A DNA stretch of 64,000 bases from Rhodospirillales bacterium. GTDB taxonomy: Bacteria > Pseudomonadota > Alphaproteobacteria > TMED109. The translations under genes and the position numbers were made by a program. The notes beneath the pieces were generated by a model, which ran no database searches, was not told the origin of the DNA, and saw only the letters and a program-made list of their open reading frames with translations. Location: positions 1 to 64,000 of the forward strand of contig JAPPED010000034.1 in assembly GCA_028824295.1 (NCBI GenBank), given 5' to 3'. This document shows, piece after piece, positions 26,082-35,347 of this stretch. Numbering within the stretch: position 1 is the stretch's first letter; each line of letters starts with the position of its first letter.

Positions 26082-26108
26082 TACATATCAGGGTCCGCCT
26101 TCGAGCAA
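26082..26108 (-). promoter_or_regulatory. Candidate promoter for the PotF-like gene
   Basis: On the minus strand TTGCTC (26108-26103) and TATGTA (26087-26082) are separated by 15 nt. The spacing is short and the match only partial. If real, transcription would start after the ATG at 26086 and only a start near 26005 could be used. Confidence 0.25.
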
Positions 26109-26123
26109 GGATCCCGGCCCGCC

Positions 26124-27242
26124 ATGTACAGGTTGTCCCTCTACATCGCCCGCCAGCTTGCCGCTCCCTACGCGTTCGTCCTGCTCGCGTTGATCAGCCT
26201 GATCATCGTGATTCCTTCTCTGCGCCTGATCGACGTCGTGCTGTCGAAAGGCCTCTCGCCGGAGGCCTTTGTTGGCTTGCTTATCGCCTACGCCCCGCGG
26301 GATCTGGCATTCGCACTGCCGTTCCTGGTCTTTCTCGCGACGGCGAGCGCATACGGACGGCTCAGCTTGGACTCGGAACTCGTGGCGCTTCAGGCGACCG
26401 GCCGGAGCAACCTCCAGCTCATGACGCCGGCGCTCGTCTTCGGCCTGCTCGCGGGGATCGCGGCACTGGTCCTGGAAACCTGGCTGGCGCCCGCGGGATA
26501 CCAGCGCTATCGCGACCAAATCCAGGAAATCCGCAGCAGTTACGCCAATCTGCTGCCGCAGGAGGCGACGTTCGTGTCGCCAGTCCAGGGGCTCACCGTG
26601 TTCGTGCGCGAACGCGATCCCGATGGGACGCTCAGAGGCCTTCTGATCCACGACGGCCGCGACCCCGGCCGCTCGGTCTCGATCGTGGCGCGGGAAGGAC
26701 GGAGTCAGTTCAGCGGCGGGTTGCCGCGGTTCGTGGTGTACGAGGGCAGCCGGCACGAAATGGGACCGATTCGCGATCAGATCCATACGCTGAGCTTTGA
26801 CCGGTACGTTTTTGAGGTGGCCGCAGGGGACCGTCCAGCCGGTAAGCGGCGAACGCGCTCGGTTGCGGAACGTTCGCTGTGGGAGCTTCTCGATGCGCCC
26901 CCGGACACCGCGACGTCCGTCCGACGGCAGTTCGAGGCCGAGGCGCAACGCCGGTTGCAGGCGCCGCTGTTTCTCCTGTTGATGGCGCTCGCGGGCGTGA
27001 CACCGTTTCTTCTTAAGCACCGGATGCGGGAACACCCCCTGCGCCCGCTGCTGTCGGCGAGCGTAGCGGCCGTGACACTGGAGGTCCTCTTTATTGCCGC
27101 ACCCTGGGCATACGCTTCGTTTCCAGTCCTCATCCCGATTTCCTACGGTGCGCTGATCACGGCGATCGCACTGACCCTTGCCTGGGCGCACGTGCACGAC
27201 ATTCGCCGTCGCTCGCTGCGGATCTCCAGGAGCGCCGCATGA
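26124..27242 (+). CDS. lptF: LPS export permease LptF
   Basis: Inner-membrane permease of the LptB2FG complex that extracts lipopolysaccharide. 372 residues with membrane helices near 10-35, 55-80, 95-115 and three more after about 280 (PLFLLLMALAGVTPFLL onward), and a periplasmic beta-jellyroll domain between. The family pattern VALQATGRSNLQLMTP follows the second helix. Start ATG 26124; AAGGA is 13 nt upstream, rather far. First gene of lptF-lptG-lptD-surA-rsmA; overlaps lptG by 4 bp. Confidence 0.93.
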   Translation: MYRLSLYIARQLAAPYAFVLLALISLIIVIPSLRLIDVVLSKGLSPEAFVGLLIAYAPRDLAFALPFLVFLATASAYGRLSLDSELVALQATGRSNLQLMTPALVFGLLAGIAALVLETWLAPAGYQRYRDQIQEIRSSYANLLPQEATFVSPVQGLTVFVRERDPDGTLRGLLIHDGRDPGRSVSIVAREGRSQFSGGLPRFVVYEGSRHEMGPIRDQIHTLSFDRYVFEVAAGDRPAGKRRTRSVAERSLWELLDAPPDTATSVRRQFEAEAQRRLQAPLFLLLMALAGVTPFLLKHRMREHPLRPLLSASVAAVTLEVLFIAAPWAYASFPVLIPISYGALITAIALTLAWAHVHDIRRRSLRISRSAA

Positions 27243-28336
27243 CGACATCGATCCGGATCTGGGCCTATCTGGCCCGGCGCCATGTCGCAGGCATCGCAAT
27301 CGGTTTCGCGGTGATTTCCGCACTAGTTCTGGCCGGAAACTTCGTTGAGTTCTGGCGCCGGGCCGTTGCACGCGACATTGGTGACCTCGGCCTGGTGGGC
27401 GGGATGGCGCTGCTGCACTTTCCCTTCCTGATCGAGCACTTCCTGCCTGCGATCGTGTTGATCGGCGCGATGCTGTCCTACCGCCACCTGGGTCGTCATG
27501 GCGAGTTGGTGGCGGTGCGCGCCACGGGAATTTCGTGGATGCATCTCGTCATGCCAGGCATCGCGATTGCCGCCGTTATCGGCGCTGGCTGGCTATTCGT
27601 GGGAAATCCCGTCAGCGCGGCCACGCAAACGCGCCTGGACAGCTTGGAGGCCAGCCACTTCGGTCGCGATACGGGCCGGCTGACGTTGCTGGGTTCCGGT
27701 TTTTGGATCCGTGAGACCGGTCCCGCGGGGGAGACGATCGTCCACGCGCGGACGATCGATCTGGCCACCATGCGGCTGGCCGACGTCGTGGTCTTTCGAT
27801 TCGGGCAGGGCGATCACCTGGACGAATGGATCAACGCCGACTCGGCGCTGCTGGACGGCCGGGGAAACTGGCAACTGCGGGACGGCGTGATCGTCGACCG
27901 GGAACGCGAAGTCGAGCGCGTAACCACTTATTCGATTGCCAGCACGCTCGATCGCCACGCGATCAACGAGGGCTTCACGCCGGCGGGAATGATCCCGTTG
28001 TGGAAACTGCCGCAATATGTCGCAACGCTGGAACAGTTCGGTTTTTCGGCCCGCGTGCACGCGATGCAGTTCCATACGCTGCTGTCCCTGCCGGCCACGC
28101 TCATCAGCATGATGCTGCTGGGAGCTGCGTTCATGGTTCCGAGCCTGGGCCGTTCGGCTCCGTGGCTCCGGTATTCGGGCACACTGCTCGGCGGCGTGTT
28201 GTTCTACGCAGTACGCGATTTCTGCCGCAGCTATGGGGAAACCACGGATGTTCCGGTAGCGCTCGCCGCTTGGCTGCCGGCGCTGCTGCCGGCGGTTTTC
28301 GGTGTGGCGGCCATCCTGCACCACGAGGATGGATGA
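27239..28336 (+). CDS. lptG: LPS export permease LptG
   Basis: Partner of LptF in the LPS-extracting ABC transporter. 365 residues with the same layout: N-terminal helices, LVAVRATGISWMHLVMPG cytosolic coupling region near 85-100, periplasmic domain, then helices ending with FGVAAILHHEDG. ATGA overlaps at both ends (lptF before, lptD after) indicate one translationally coupled unit. Confidence 0.94.
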   Translation: MTTSIRIWAYLARRHVAGIAIGFAVISALVLAGNFVEFWRRAVARDIGDLGLVGGMALLHFPFLIEHFLPAIVLIGAMLSYRHLGRHGELVAVRATGISWMHLVMPGIAIAAVIGAGWLFVGNPVSAATQTRLDSLEASHFGRDTGRLTLLGSGFWIRETGPAGETIVHARTIDLATMRLADVVVFRFGQGDHLDEWINADSALLDGRGNWQLRDGVIVDREREVERVTTYSIASTLDRHAINEGFTPAGMIPLWKLPQYVATLEQFGFSARVHAMQFHTLLSLPATLISMMLLGAAFMVPSLGRSAPWLRYSGTLLGGVLFYAVRDFCRSYGETTDVPVALAAWLPALLPAVFGVAAILHHEDG

Positions 28337-30459
28337 CGATGCCGGGCGGTTGCGTCCGCTTGGCCGGTTGCGTGGTGCTGTTCGCGCTGTACCTGCCGAG
28401 CACCGTCGCCGCCGTCGAATCGGATATCGAGGCCGATCGGTTTACCGTTTGGGAAGAGACGTCGGTCGTCGAGGCGATCGGCAATGTCCGGCTGCGTTCG
28501 GGCGCTCGCACGTTGACCGCCGACCGAATCGAGTACCGGTATGCGGAGGGCCGGATCTTCGCTGAGGGTCAGGTGAACCTGACTGATGCTGACGGGACGG
28601 TCCACGCAGTGGAACGGGTCGAGCTGACCGATGACCTGCGTAGTGGCGCGTTCAGAGCACTGCGTTCGCAGTTTGCAGCCGGCGGCGTGCTCTCCGCTCG
28701 GTCGGCGCGGCGAACTCGGGGCGTTCGGACCGATTTCAGGGAAGTCACCTACACGCGTTGCGAGACGTGCCCCGATTCCCGCGACCCTCCCCCCTGGCGC
28801 GTACGCGCCACGGCGGCGACCCATGAAACCCGTCAGCAGACCATCACCTATCGAGACGTCTTGCTGGAGGCCTTCGGCGTCCCGGTCATGTATCTGCCGT
28901 GGGCGCAGTTCAAGGACTTCTCTGTCCGCCGCGCCAAGGGGTTCCTGCTGCCTGCAGTCCGATCGGACCGCGCGCTGGGTTTGGTGGTGGAAACTCCCTA
29001 TTTCCTGCCGCTCGGGCCGTCCCAGGACCTGCTGCTGCGCACGGGTTACTCCACGCGCGAGGGGCCGCTGCTGGGTGGCGCGTGGCGCCGCGCCGGGATC
29101 AGTTCCGACTATCGCGTCGAGGCTTCGGCAACCCGCGGCAGCCGGACGCAGGCCGACGGCACCCGTGCCCAGGAACTACGGGGTCACCTTTCCGCCAAAG
29201 GGGCCATCGGTCTAGCCAAGGGCTGGTCCGTCGGCTGGGACGCGACGCGAGCCAGCGACGCGTCGTACCTTGCACGTTACGGTCTCGGCAGGGGAATCAA
29301 CGTGTTGTCCCAGTACGCGTACCTACGCAAGCGAGGTGACCGGCTCGACGCGGACCTCGAAATGTATGGGTTCCAGAATCTGTCCATTCTTTCCGAGGAT
29401 GATCGGGTACCGTTCATCTTTCCGCGCGCGCGCCTGCGCTGGGACAGCGGCCCTGCTGTGTTTGGGGGCCGAATCGTTGCCGTTGGTGATGCCTTGGCGC
29501 TGGCGCAGGATGATGGTCGGCGCAACCACAGGCTGTCGATCGAAGGCAGATGGGAGCGCAGCTTCCCGCGCGACGCCGGATATGTGCTCGACGCCGTCGT
29601 GCGTCTTCGGGCGGATGGCTTTGACGTGCGGGCCGGTGAGAGCGACGCGCCCATCAGCGATCATCGCATAACCCGTTTCGCGCCCTCGGCGGAACTCGGC
29701 TGGCGGTTTCCCCTGGTACGGCAGTTCGCGGACGGGCAGGTCGTGGTCGAGCCCGTGCTCCAGGCGCTTGTCGCTCCCGAGGGGCTCAACCGCGATCCGG
29801 TTCCCAATACGGATTCGGTCGATGTCGAACTCAGTCATGCCAGTTTGTTTGAGTCCAACCGGTTTCCTGGCCTTGATCGGGTGGAAGGCGGTGTCCGCGT
29901 CAACATGGGGATGCGAGGGACGTATCAAGGGACGGGCGGCATCGTCGCACGTGGCACCGTTGGCCGCGTGCTGCGCCTGACGAGCGAGAGCGACTTCGAC
30001 CCTCATACCGGCCTGGCAGATCAGTCCTCGGATCTCGTGGGCGAGGTCGCCGTGAGGATCGAAGGGGTGGGGGCTGGTTACTGGAATTTCCGGCGGTCTC
30101 CGGCGGTTTCCGGCGTCCGGCACGACCAGGTGGGCGCGGAGATACGTCTGGGCCCGGTGGAGACCGCGTTCACGTACGTCCGGCTGCACGACGATCCGAC
30201 ATCGCTGTCCACTGCGAGCTCGGAACAGGTTGGAAACCATGTCGCTTGGCAGATCACGCCGGAATGGAAGCTGACGGGTTATCATCTTCGGGATTTGGGC
30301 CGTGCGGCGTATTCTTCGACGCTGAAGGCCGGGCTCGGCCTGAGTTTCCGGAACGAGTGCCTGGATCTGTCCTTGAATTTTCAACGGGAGCCCACGCGCG
30401 CGTCGGATATTCCTCCCTCGTCCTCGGTGGGTTTGAAAATCACCCTGCTCGGATTCTGA
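28333..30459 (+). CDS. lptD: LPS-assembly outer-membrane protein LptD
   Basis: Outer-membrane barrel that inserts LPS at the cell surface with LptE. 708 residues: signal peptide about 1-32 (GCVVLFALYLPSTVAA), an OstA/LptA-like beta-jellyroll (about 35-130, NVRLRSGARTLTADRIEYR), then the barrel. The pair CETC near 140 fits the conserved disulfide-forming cysteines. FGVPVMYLPWAQF is a conserved barrel-entry segment. The start ATG 28333 overlaps the lptG stop. It is 6 bp before surA, whose product assists barrel folding. Confidence 0.93.
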   Translation: MTMPGGCVRLAGCVVLFALYLPSTVAAVESDIEADRFTVWEETSVVEAIGNVRLRSGARTLTADRIEYRYAEGRIFAEGQVNLTDADGTVHAVERVELTDDLRSGAFRALRSQFAAGGVLSARSARRTRGVRTDFREVTYTRCETCPDSRDPPPWRVRATAATHETRQQTITYRDVLLEAFGVPVMYLPWAQFKDFSVRRAKGFLLPAVRSDRALGLVVETPYFLPLGPSQDLLLRTGYSTREGPLLGGAWRRAGISSDYRVEASATRGSRTQADGTRAQELRGHLSAKGAIGLAKGWSVGWDATRASDASYLARYGLGRGINVLSQYAYLRKRGDRLDADLEMYGFQNLSILSEDDRVPFIFPRARLRWDSGPAVFGGRIVAVGDALALAQDDGRRNHRLSIEGRWERSFPRDAGYVLDAVVRLRADGFDVRAGESDAPISDHRITRFAPSAELGWRFPLVRQFADGQVVVEPVLQALVAPEGLNRDPVPNTDSVDVELSHASLFESNRFPGLDRVEGGVRVNMGMRGTYQGTGGIVARGTVGRVLRLTSESDFDPHTGLADQSSDLVGEVAVRIEGVGAGYWNFRRSPAVSGVRHDQVGAEIRLGPVETAFTYVRLHDDPTSLSTASSEQVGNHVAWQITPEWKLTGYHLRDLGRAAYSSTLKAGLGLSFRNECLDLSLNFQREPTRASDIPPSSSVGLKITLLGF
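30089..30118 (+). repeat. Three near-identical 10-bp tandem units inside lptD
   Basis: Units TCCGGCGGTC, TCCGGCGGTT and TCCGGCGTCC follow one another. The period of 10 is not a multiple of 3, so a change in copy number would shift the lptD frame. Confidence 0.6.
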
Positions 30460-30465
30460 ACGTCC

Positions 30466-31452
30466 ATGCCTCGATTCTCTGAATCTCCGACGCCACTTCG
30501 TGTGCCCCGCACGCGGCGCATTCCGTTCCGCTTGGTGGTGCTGTGCGGTGTGATGCTGACCTATTCGACAGGCCCGGCAGTGGGGCAGGAGCAGGAGATC
30601 ACCCGCGTCGTGGCAGTTGTCAACGACGAACCGATTTCGGTGCTCGACCTGGCGGCTCGGGTCCGTTTCACGGTCGCCACGCTTGGCGCCCCTGAAGACG
30701 AGAGTGAGCGGGAGCTCATGGTGCAGGAAGTGCTGGAAACCCTGATCGACGAGCGCCTCAAGGTGCAGGCTGCCGAGCGCCTCTCCGTCGAAATTCGAGG
30801 CAGTGAAGCTGAAGCCGCGTACGTGCGATACGCGGGGACGTTCGGGATGGAACCGGACGCGTTCACCCGGACCCTGAGGCAGCAAGGCATCTCTGAGGTC
30901 ACCGTCTGGTCGAAGATCGACGCCGACTTGCGATGGGGCCGCATCATCCGGGGCCAGGTGGTCGTGGCGCCGGATGCGGTAGAAGCGGAGATCGCCAGCA
31001 TCCGTGCCGCCGAGGGGCAGCCGGAGTACCGGATTCGTCGGATCGTGCTCCTGGCCGACGGCGACAGCGATCGGGCGCGTGTCCGGGAGGATGCGGCCCG
31101 GCTGCGCGAAGAACTGGAAGCGGGGGCAGACTTTCGGCTGCTTGCGCTCCGCCACTCGCAGGGACTACCGGATTCGCCAGGTGGCGACTGGGTGCGCGGC
31201 GATGCCGTTGATCCGGTTTTGGCGGAGGTGCTCGCCCGGCTGGACGAGGGCGCGGTGTCGGACCCGGTGGAGACAGCCGGAGCCATCTATCTCGTGCTGT
31301 TGCTGGATCGTCGGGCGGTCACCGTGCCCGATGATGAAACCGCCCTTCGCCGCCAGGCAGAAGACCTGGTCTTCAGGCGCAACGCCCTGACGACCAATCG
31401 CACGTTGGTGCGGCAACTGCGCGCGAGCGCTCTGATCGACCGCCGCCTCTGA
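30466..31452 (+). CDS. surA: SurA-like periplasmic peptidyl-prolyl isomerase/chaperone
   Basis: Periplasmic chaperone for outer-membrane proteins. 328 residues: signal sequence about 20-41, SurA N-terminal domain (VVAVVNDEPISVLDLAARV, about 47-65, through about 170) and a single parvulin domain (about 185-285) with RHSQGLPDSPGGDWVRG. E. coli SurA has two parvulin domains; one is usual in alphaproteobacteria. Lies between lptD and rsmA, with 6 and 3 bp gaps; pdxA, often found after surA, is missing. Confidence 0.9.
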   Translation: MPRFSESPTPLRVPRTRRIPFRLVVLCGVMLTYSTGPAVGQEQEITRVVAVVNDEPISVLDLAARVRFTVATLGAPEDESERELMVQEVLETLIDERLKVQAAERLSVEIRGSEAEAAYVRYAGTFGMEPDAFTRTLRQQGISEVTVWSKIDADLRWGRIIRGQVVVAPDAVEAEIASIRAAEGQPEYRIRRIVLLADGDSDRARVREDAARLREELEAGADFRLLALRHSQGLPDSPGGDWVRGDAVDPVLAEVLARLDEGAVSDPVETAGAIYLVLLLDRRAVTVPDDETALRRQAEDLVFRRNALTTNRTLVRQLRASALIDRRL

Positions 31453-31455
31453 CAC

Positions 31456-32328
31456 ATGGGCGGTGCCGACGCCACGATTTCGGCTCTGCCGCCAATTCGT
31501 GATGTCGTGACAGCTGCCGGCATCGCGCCGCGCAAGTCCTTCGGTCAGCATTTCCTGTTCGATCTGAACGTGGCAGCTCGCATTGCGCGGGCGGCCGGAG
31601 ACCTATCGTCGGGGACCGTGGTGGAGGTTGGTCCCGGACCCGGCGCCCTGACGCGGGCGTTGCTGCTCGCCGGTGCTCGACGAGTGGTTGCGATCGAACG
31701 GGATGCCCGCTGCGTTGCCGCACTGCAGGGCCTGATCAAGGCCGCTCCGGGGCGGCTGTCGGTGATCGAGGCGGACGCCCGCGGCCGGCGGCTCGAAGAT
31801 TGCGGAGAGCCGCCCGTGCGCGTGGTCGCCAACCTCCCGTACGGCATCGCATCGCGGCTTCTGGTTGACTGGCTCCCTGCGGGTACCGGGGTCAAGGGGT
31901 TCACCCTGATGTTCCAGCGCGAGGTCGCGCAACGCATCACCGCTGCTCCCGGCACGTCGGCCTACGGCCGGCTGTCGGTTCTCGTGCAATGGGCAGCGAC
32001 GGCGCGGATCCTGTTTTCGATTCCACCTGGCGTGTTCGTGCCGCCGCCGCAAGTGCATTCGGCCGTCGTGGAGATCATCCCGCGCGGTTCCACAGAAACG
32101 GACGGGCCCACGATGGAGGATCTTCGAGCAGTTGTGCGACAGGCTTTCGGGCAACGCCGGAAAATGCTGCGGTCGTCGCTCGCGGCGCTTGGCAACCCCG
32201 AAGCGCTGCTAGCGCAGGCCGGGATTGCGGCAGATCGTCGTGCCGCGGAGCTTTCCGTTGCCGAGTTCGCCCGGTTAGCGAAGGCGGTGGGGCAGCGGGG
32301 GGTCAGGTACGCAGCATCATCTCAATGA
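31456..32328 (+). CDS. rsmA: 16S rRNA dimethyladenosine transferase RsmA (KsgA)
   Basis: SAM-dependent enzyme that dimethylates two adjacent adenosines in helix 45 of 16S rRNA. 290 residues: KSFGQHFLFD near the N-terminus, SAM motif I VEVGPGPGALT, and catalytic motif IV NLPYGIAS. C-terminal small domain with FGQRRKML. Ends within the 3' end of gmk on the opposite strand (26-bp overlap). Last gene of the lptF operon. Confidence 0.95.
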   Translation: MGGADATISALPPIRDVVTAAGIAPRKSFGQHFLFDLNVAARIARAAGDLSSGTVVEVGPGPGALTRALLLAGARRVVAIERDARCVAALQGLIKAAPGRLSVIEADARGRRLEDCGEPPVRVVANLPYGIASRLLVDWLPAGTGVKGFTLMFQREVAQRITAAPGTSAYGRLSVLVQWAATARILFSIPPGVFVPPPQVHSAVVEIIPRGSTETDGPTMEDLRAVVRQAFGQRRKMLRSSLAALGNPEALLAQAGIAADRRAAELSVAEFARLAKAVGQRGVRYAASSQ

Positions 32329-32971
32329 AGCTGCCAATGCTCTTGCCTCTTCGGCGGATTTGCTCCACCCGGACGACGGACCGGATTTCCTCGACGCAGG
32401 TATCAAGGTCGTGGTTCACGATGACGTAGTCGAACTCATGCCAGTGCGATATCTCTTCCTCGGCCTTGGCCAGGCGGTGTTTGATCGTGGTGTCGGAGTC
32501 CTGGGCGCGCGCGCGGATTCGTCGCTCCAGCTCCGTCATGGAAGGCGGCAACATGAACACCGAGACACATCGATTGCCCAATGCCAACCGCATGCTTTCG
32601 GCGCCCTGCCAGTCGAGGTCGGCGACCACGTCCAGGCCCTGCGCCAGACGCGCTTCGACGGGACCGCGCGGGGTTCCGTACCGGCTGCCGAAGACTTCGG
32701 CGTGCTCCAGGAGCCCACCGGACCGGGCAAGTCGGTCGAATTCAGCTTCGCCAACAAACCGATAGTGATCGCCGCGCCGTTCCGTCGCCCGCGGTTTCCT
32801 CGTGGTCACCGAAACCGACATCGCCAGTCGTGGTTCGGTCTCGAGCAGCCGGCGAAGCACCGTCGTCTTGCCAGATCCCGAGGCGGCCGACAGCACCAGG
32901 ACCATGCCGTCGCGCGTGGCGTCCAGCCGAGCATTGGACGGTTGGGCGGCGTTCGTATCGGGCGCATTCAT
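32303..32971 (-). CDS. gmk: Guanylate kinase
   Basis: GMP kinase, 222 residues. P-loop SAASGSGKTT near 27-36 (the usual SSPSGAGKTT with changed residues but intact GKT), SVSVTTRKPR, GDHYRF and DLDWQGAESMR, all standard for Gmk. Start ATG 32971 (MNAPDTNA); more upstream frame is ignored because it reaches into the intergenic region. Its 3' end overlaps rsmA by 26 bp. In relatives gmk is preceded by yicC and mltG; here two unrelated genes intervene. Confidence 0.95.
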   Translation of the reverse strand: MNAPDTNAAQPSNARLDATRDGMVLVLSAASGSGKTTVLRRLLETEPRLAMSVSVTTRKPRATERRGDHYRFVGEAEFDRLARSGGLLEHAEVFGSRYGTPRGPVEARLAQGLDVVADLDWQGAESMRLALGNRCVSVFMLPPSMTELERRIRARAQDSDTTIKHRLAKAEEEISHWHEFDYVIVNHDLDTCVEEIRSVVRVEQIRRRGKSIGSFIEMMLRT

Positions 32972-33243
32972 CCGTCGAAGTCGCGCGAAAGGCCGCAGAT
33001 CACGTCGGTTCCAAGAGCATCGCCGTAGTATAGGCGGCGCGTGAAACACCATCGCCATTGGCCTCGCCGGCCAAGCCGTGGTGCCGTGTCAAACCGCGGA
33101 CTTATGCCCTCGGGTATCCATACGGGATGGGAGCTTCGCGAGTACGCGCGTCTAGGGCGTGACGCTGGCTCGGCCGCCTGGGCCCCGCCGTCGCCATGCT
33201 CGTGTGCACCCACGCAATACGGGACGGAAGGGGCGGGGAAGCA

Positions 33244-34719
33244 ATGGCGAACGATGCATACCGGCGGCTGGTACAGAATTTCGCCGCCATCCAGGACCTG
33301 AATTCCGCGGCGAACACCCTGGACTGGTACGCAAGGACCAAGGCTCCGAAAGCTGCGCAGCCGGGGCTTGGAAGCCAGATCGCGACGCTGAGAAAGCAGG
33401 CACATGAACTGCTCGTGAACCCCAGGAGTGCCGACGACCTTGCGGCCGCCACAGCGTGCGAGCCCTGGGAAGCCGCCAATCTGCGTGAAATGCGTCGCCG
33501 ACATCGCCTTGCCACAGCCCTGCCGGCCGATTTCGTGGAGGCTCAGGTTTTGGCGGCCTCCCGAGCCCAGCTGGTCTGGGAGAGGTCGAGGCCGGAAGCG
33601 GATTTTGCGGCTTTTCTGCCAGCCCTGAGGGAGTTTCTCGGGCACGTTCGCGAACGGGCTCGGATACAGGGCAGGGCCCTCGGGCTGTCGCCCTACGATG
33701 CGTTGTTGGAGGCGCACGATCCGGGCCGGCGGAACGCCGACATAACGAGGATGTTCGGAGAATTGGAAACGGTCCTGCCGGGCATCGTCGACCAGGTCCG
33801 CGGCGGACCGAAGCCGGCCGGGCCGACCGGGAAGAAGAGGAAGCTCAAGCGGGTCGCCCGTCGGATGATGACGATGATTGGCCTGCCGGCGACCCATGCT
33901 CGCCTGGATACATCATCCCATCCGTTCACCGCTGGCGAGCCCGAAGACATTCGCATTACGACCCGTTATTCCGGAGCCCCGGGCGAAACACTGATGGCGG
34001 TCCTCCACGAGTGCGGGCATGCGTTGTACGTCGCGGGCTTGCCCGCGGCCCATCGCCGGCAGCCGGTCGGGGCAGCCCGGGGCATGACCGCCCATGAGAG
34101 CCAGAGCCTATTGATCGAGATGTTCGCCTGCCGGTCGCGCGGCTTCGCCGTCCACTACGCACGGCTGCTTCGGGACGAGTTCGGCGAAGAGGGCGCGTGG
34201 GATCCGGACCGACTGCACAAGGTGCTCACGCATGTCGAGCCTGGCGTCACGCGCGTCGAGGCAGACGAGGTCACATACCCGCTGCACATCGTCATTCGCC
34301 ACCGCTGTGAAACCGCAATGCTCGACGGGACGCTCGACCCGGCCGACCTGCCGGACGCCTTCAACGACGCCATGGTGGCGCTGCTCGGAATCCGCCCCAC
34401 GAATCCGCGTGAAGGCTGCCTTCAAGATCCGCACTGGACTCTTGTGGAGGGTTGGGCCTACTTCCCGACCTACGCGTTGGGAGCACTCATGGCTGCACAG
34501 CTGGCCGAGACCATGTGGGCTGTCTTGCCCGATCTCAACGGCGATCTCGCGCGGGGCGACTTTGCTCCGCTTGCCAAGTGGTTGCGGGAGAATGTGCACA
34601 GCCGGGGCTGCTTCGATTCGTCGGCGGACGCGTTGCTGGAGCACGCAACCGGCCGCCCGCTCGATACCGGGGCGTTCATGCGCCATCTGGAACGCCGTTA
34701 CCTGTGCCGCAGGTCATAA
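33244..34719 (+). CDS. M32-family metallocarboxypeptidase (carboxypeptidase Taq type)
   Basis: Cytosolic zinc carboxypeptidase, 491 residues, normal size for M32. The zinc motif HECGH is at 255-259, followed about 40 residues later by HESQSLLIE and then by EADEVTYPLHIVIRHRCE, both family landmarks; PHWTLVEGWAYFPTYALGAL near 400-420 is also typical. Start 33244 (MANDAYRR) has GGGGAAG just before it; a further upstream start at 33196 has no support. It is a single plus-strand gene between gmk and the TPR gene, where yicC would be expected. Confidence 0.94.
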   Translation: MANDAYRRLVQNFAAIQDLNSAANTLDWYARTKAPKAAQPGLGSQIATLRKQAHELLVNPRSADDLAAATACEPWEAANLREMRRRHRLATALPADFVEAQVLAASRAQLVWERSRPEADFAAFLPALREFLGHVRERARIQGRALGLSPYDALLEAHDPGRRNADITRMFGELETVLPGIVDQVRGGPKPAGPTGKKRKLKRVARRMMTMIGLPATHARLDTSSHPFTAGEPEDIRITTRYSGAPGETLMAVLHECGHALYVAGLPAAHRRQPVGAARGMTAHESQSLLIEMFACRSRGFAVHYARLLRDEFGEEGAWDPDRLHKVLTHVEPGVTRVEADEVTYPLHIVIRHRCETAMLDGTLDPADLPDAFNDAMVALLGIRPTNPREGCLQDPHWTLVEGWAYFPTYALGALMAAQLAETMWAVLPDLNGDLARGDFAPLAKWLRENVHSRGCFDSSADALLEHATGRPLDTGAFMRHLERRYLCRRS

Positions 34720-34822
34720 CGTCCGGCCCCTCGATTCGGGGATTCGGCGTGGACCGCAGTCGGCGGGGGCGGAGGTACGCGCGCTGACACTCGATCCCGC
34801 CTGGCGCCGCGACACATCCGGG

Positions 34823-35347
34823 CTAGCGTCGGCGATCGTCCATCTTTGCGAGAAACAGGCGTATGTGTTCGGCGACCCAGCTGGGCAGTTCCTCCGCGAG
34901 GGCTAGTTCGAAATGTCTTCTTGCCGTCTGATCGTCCTCCATCAGAAAAAAGGTCGTGGCGAGTTCGATCCGGGCGCGCACATATTCCGGGCGCGCATCC
35001 AGGACCTCGCCGAAAGCCGAGACCGCCTCGTCAAGCAGCGCCTGCCGCTCTGGCGCAGGTACCTGCAGATACTGGACCTTCCCGGCCGACGCCAAACCAA
35101 GAAGGAAGAAAAGATCTGTGTCAGTTGAACCGGCTTCCCGGTGAGCGCGCAGCATGGGAAGCACCTGGTCGAAGTGGCCGATCGCGAGCAAGAGACGGGC
35201 CTTGTCAATGGTTTCTGCGACCGACGGCAGGGGCGCCGGCTGATCTGATTGCGAATCTTCCGCGTATACGCAAGTGCCACCGGTGAACGTCAGCAGCGCC
35301 GCGAATGCGAGCGCCTGCAGCGTGAGGCAAAGTCTCGGGATATCCAT
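34823..35347 (-). CDS. Exported TPR-type protein, like the N-terminal domain of a Slam protein
   Basis: 174 residues with a signal peptide about 1-29 (ending VYAEDSQ). The rest is helical and TPR-like: IDKARLLLAIGHFDQVLPMLR, AVSAFGEVLDARPEYVRARIELATTFFLMEDDQTARRHFE. The C-terminus LPSWVAEHIRLFLAKMDDRRR matches the linker that normally leads into the beta-barrel (DUF560) of surface lipoprotein assembly modifiers, yet a stop follows at once and no barrel is encoded beyond it. It is either a truncated Slam or an independent periplasmic TPR adaptor. Function not assigned. Confidence 0.7.
   Translation of the reverse strand: MDIPRLCLTLQALAFAALLTFTGGTCVYAEDSQSDQPAPLPSVAETIDKARLLLAIGHFDQVLPMLRAHREAGSTDTDLFFLLGLASAGKVQYLQVPAPERQALLDEAVSAFGEVLDARPEYVRARIELATTFFLMEDDQTARRHFELALAEELPSWVAEHIRLFLAKMDDRRR

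Noticed and set aside
29323-31155. 610-codon frame antisense to lptD and surA
   Set aside because: Crosses the boundary of two real genes and has no recognisable domain; typical GC-driven shadow.
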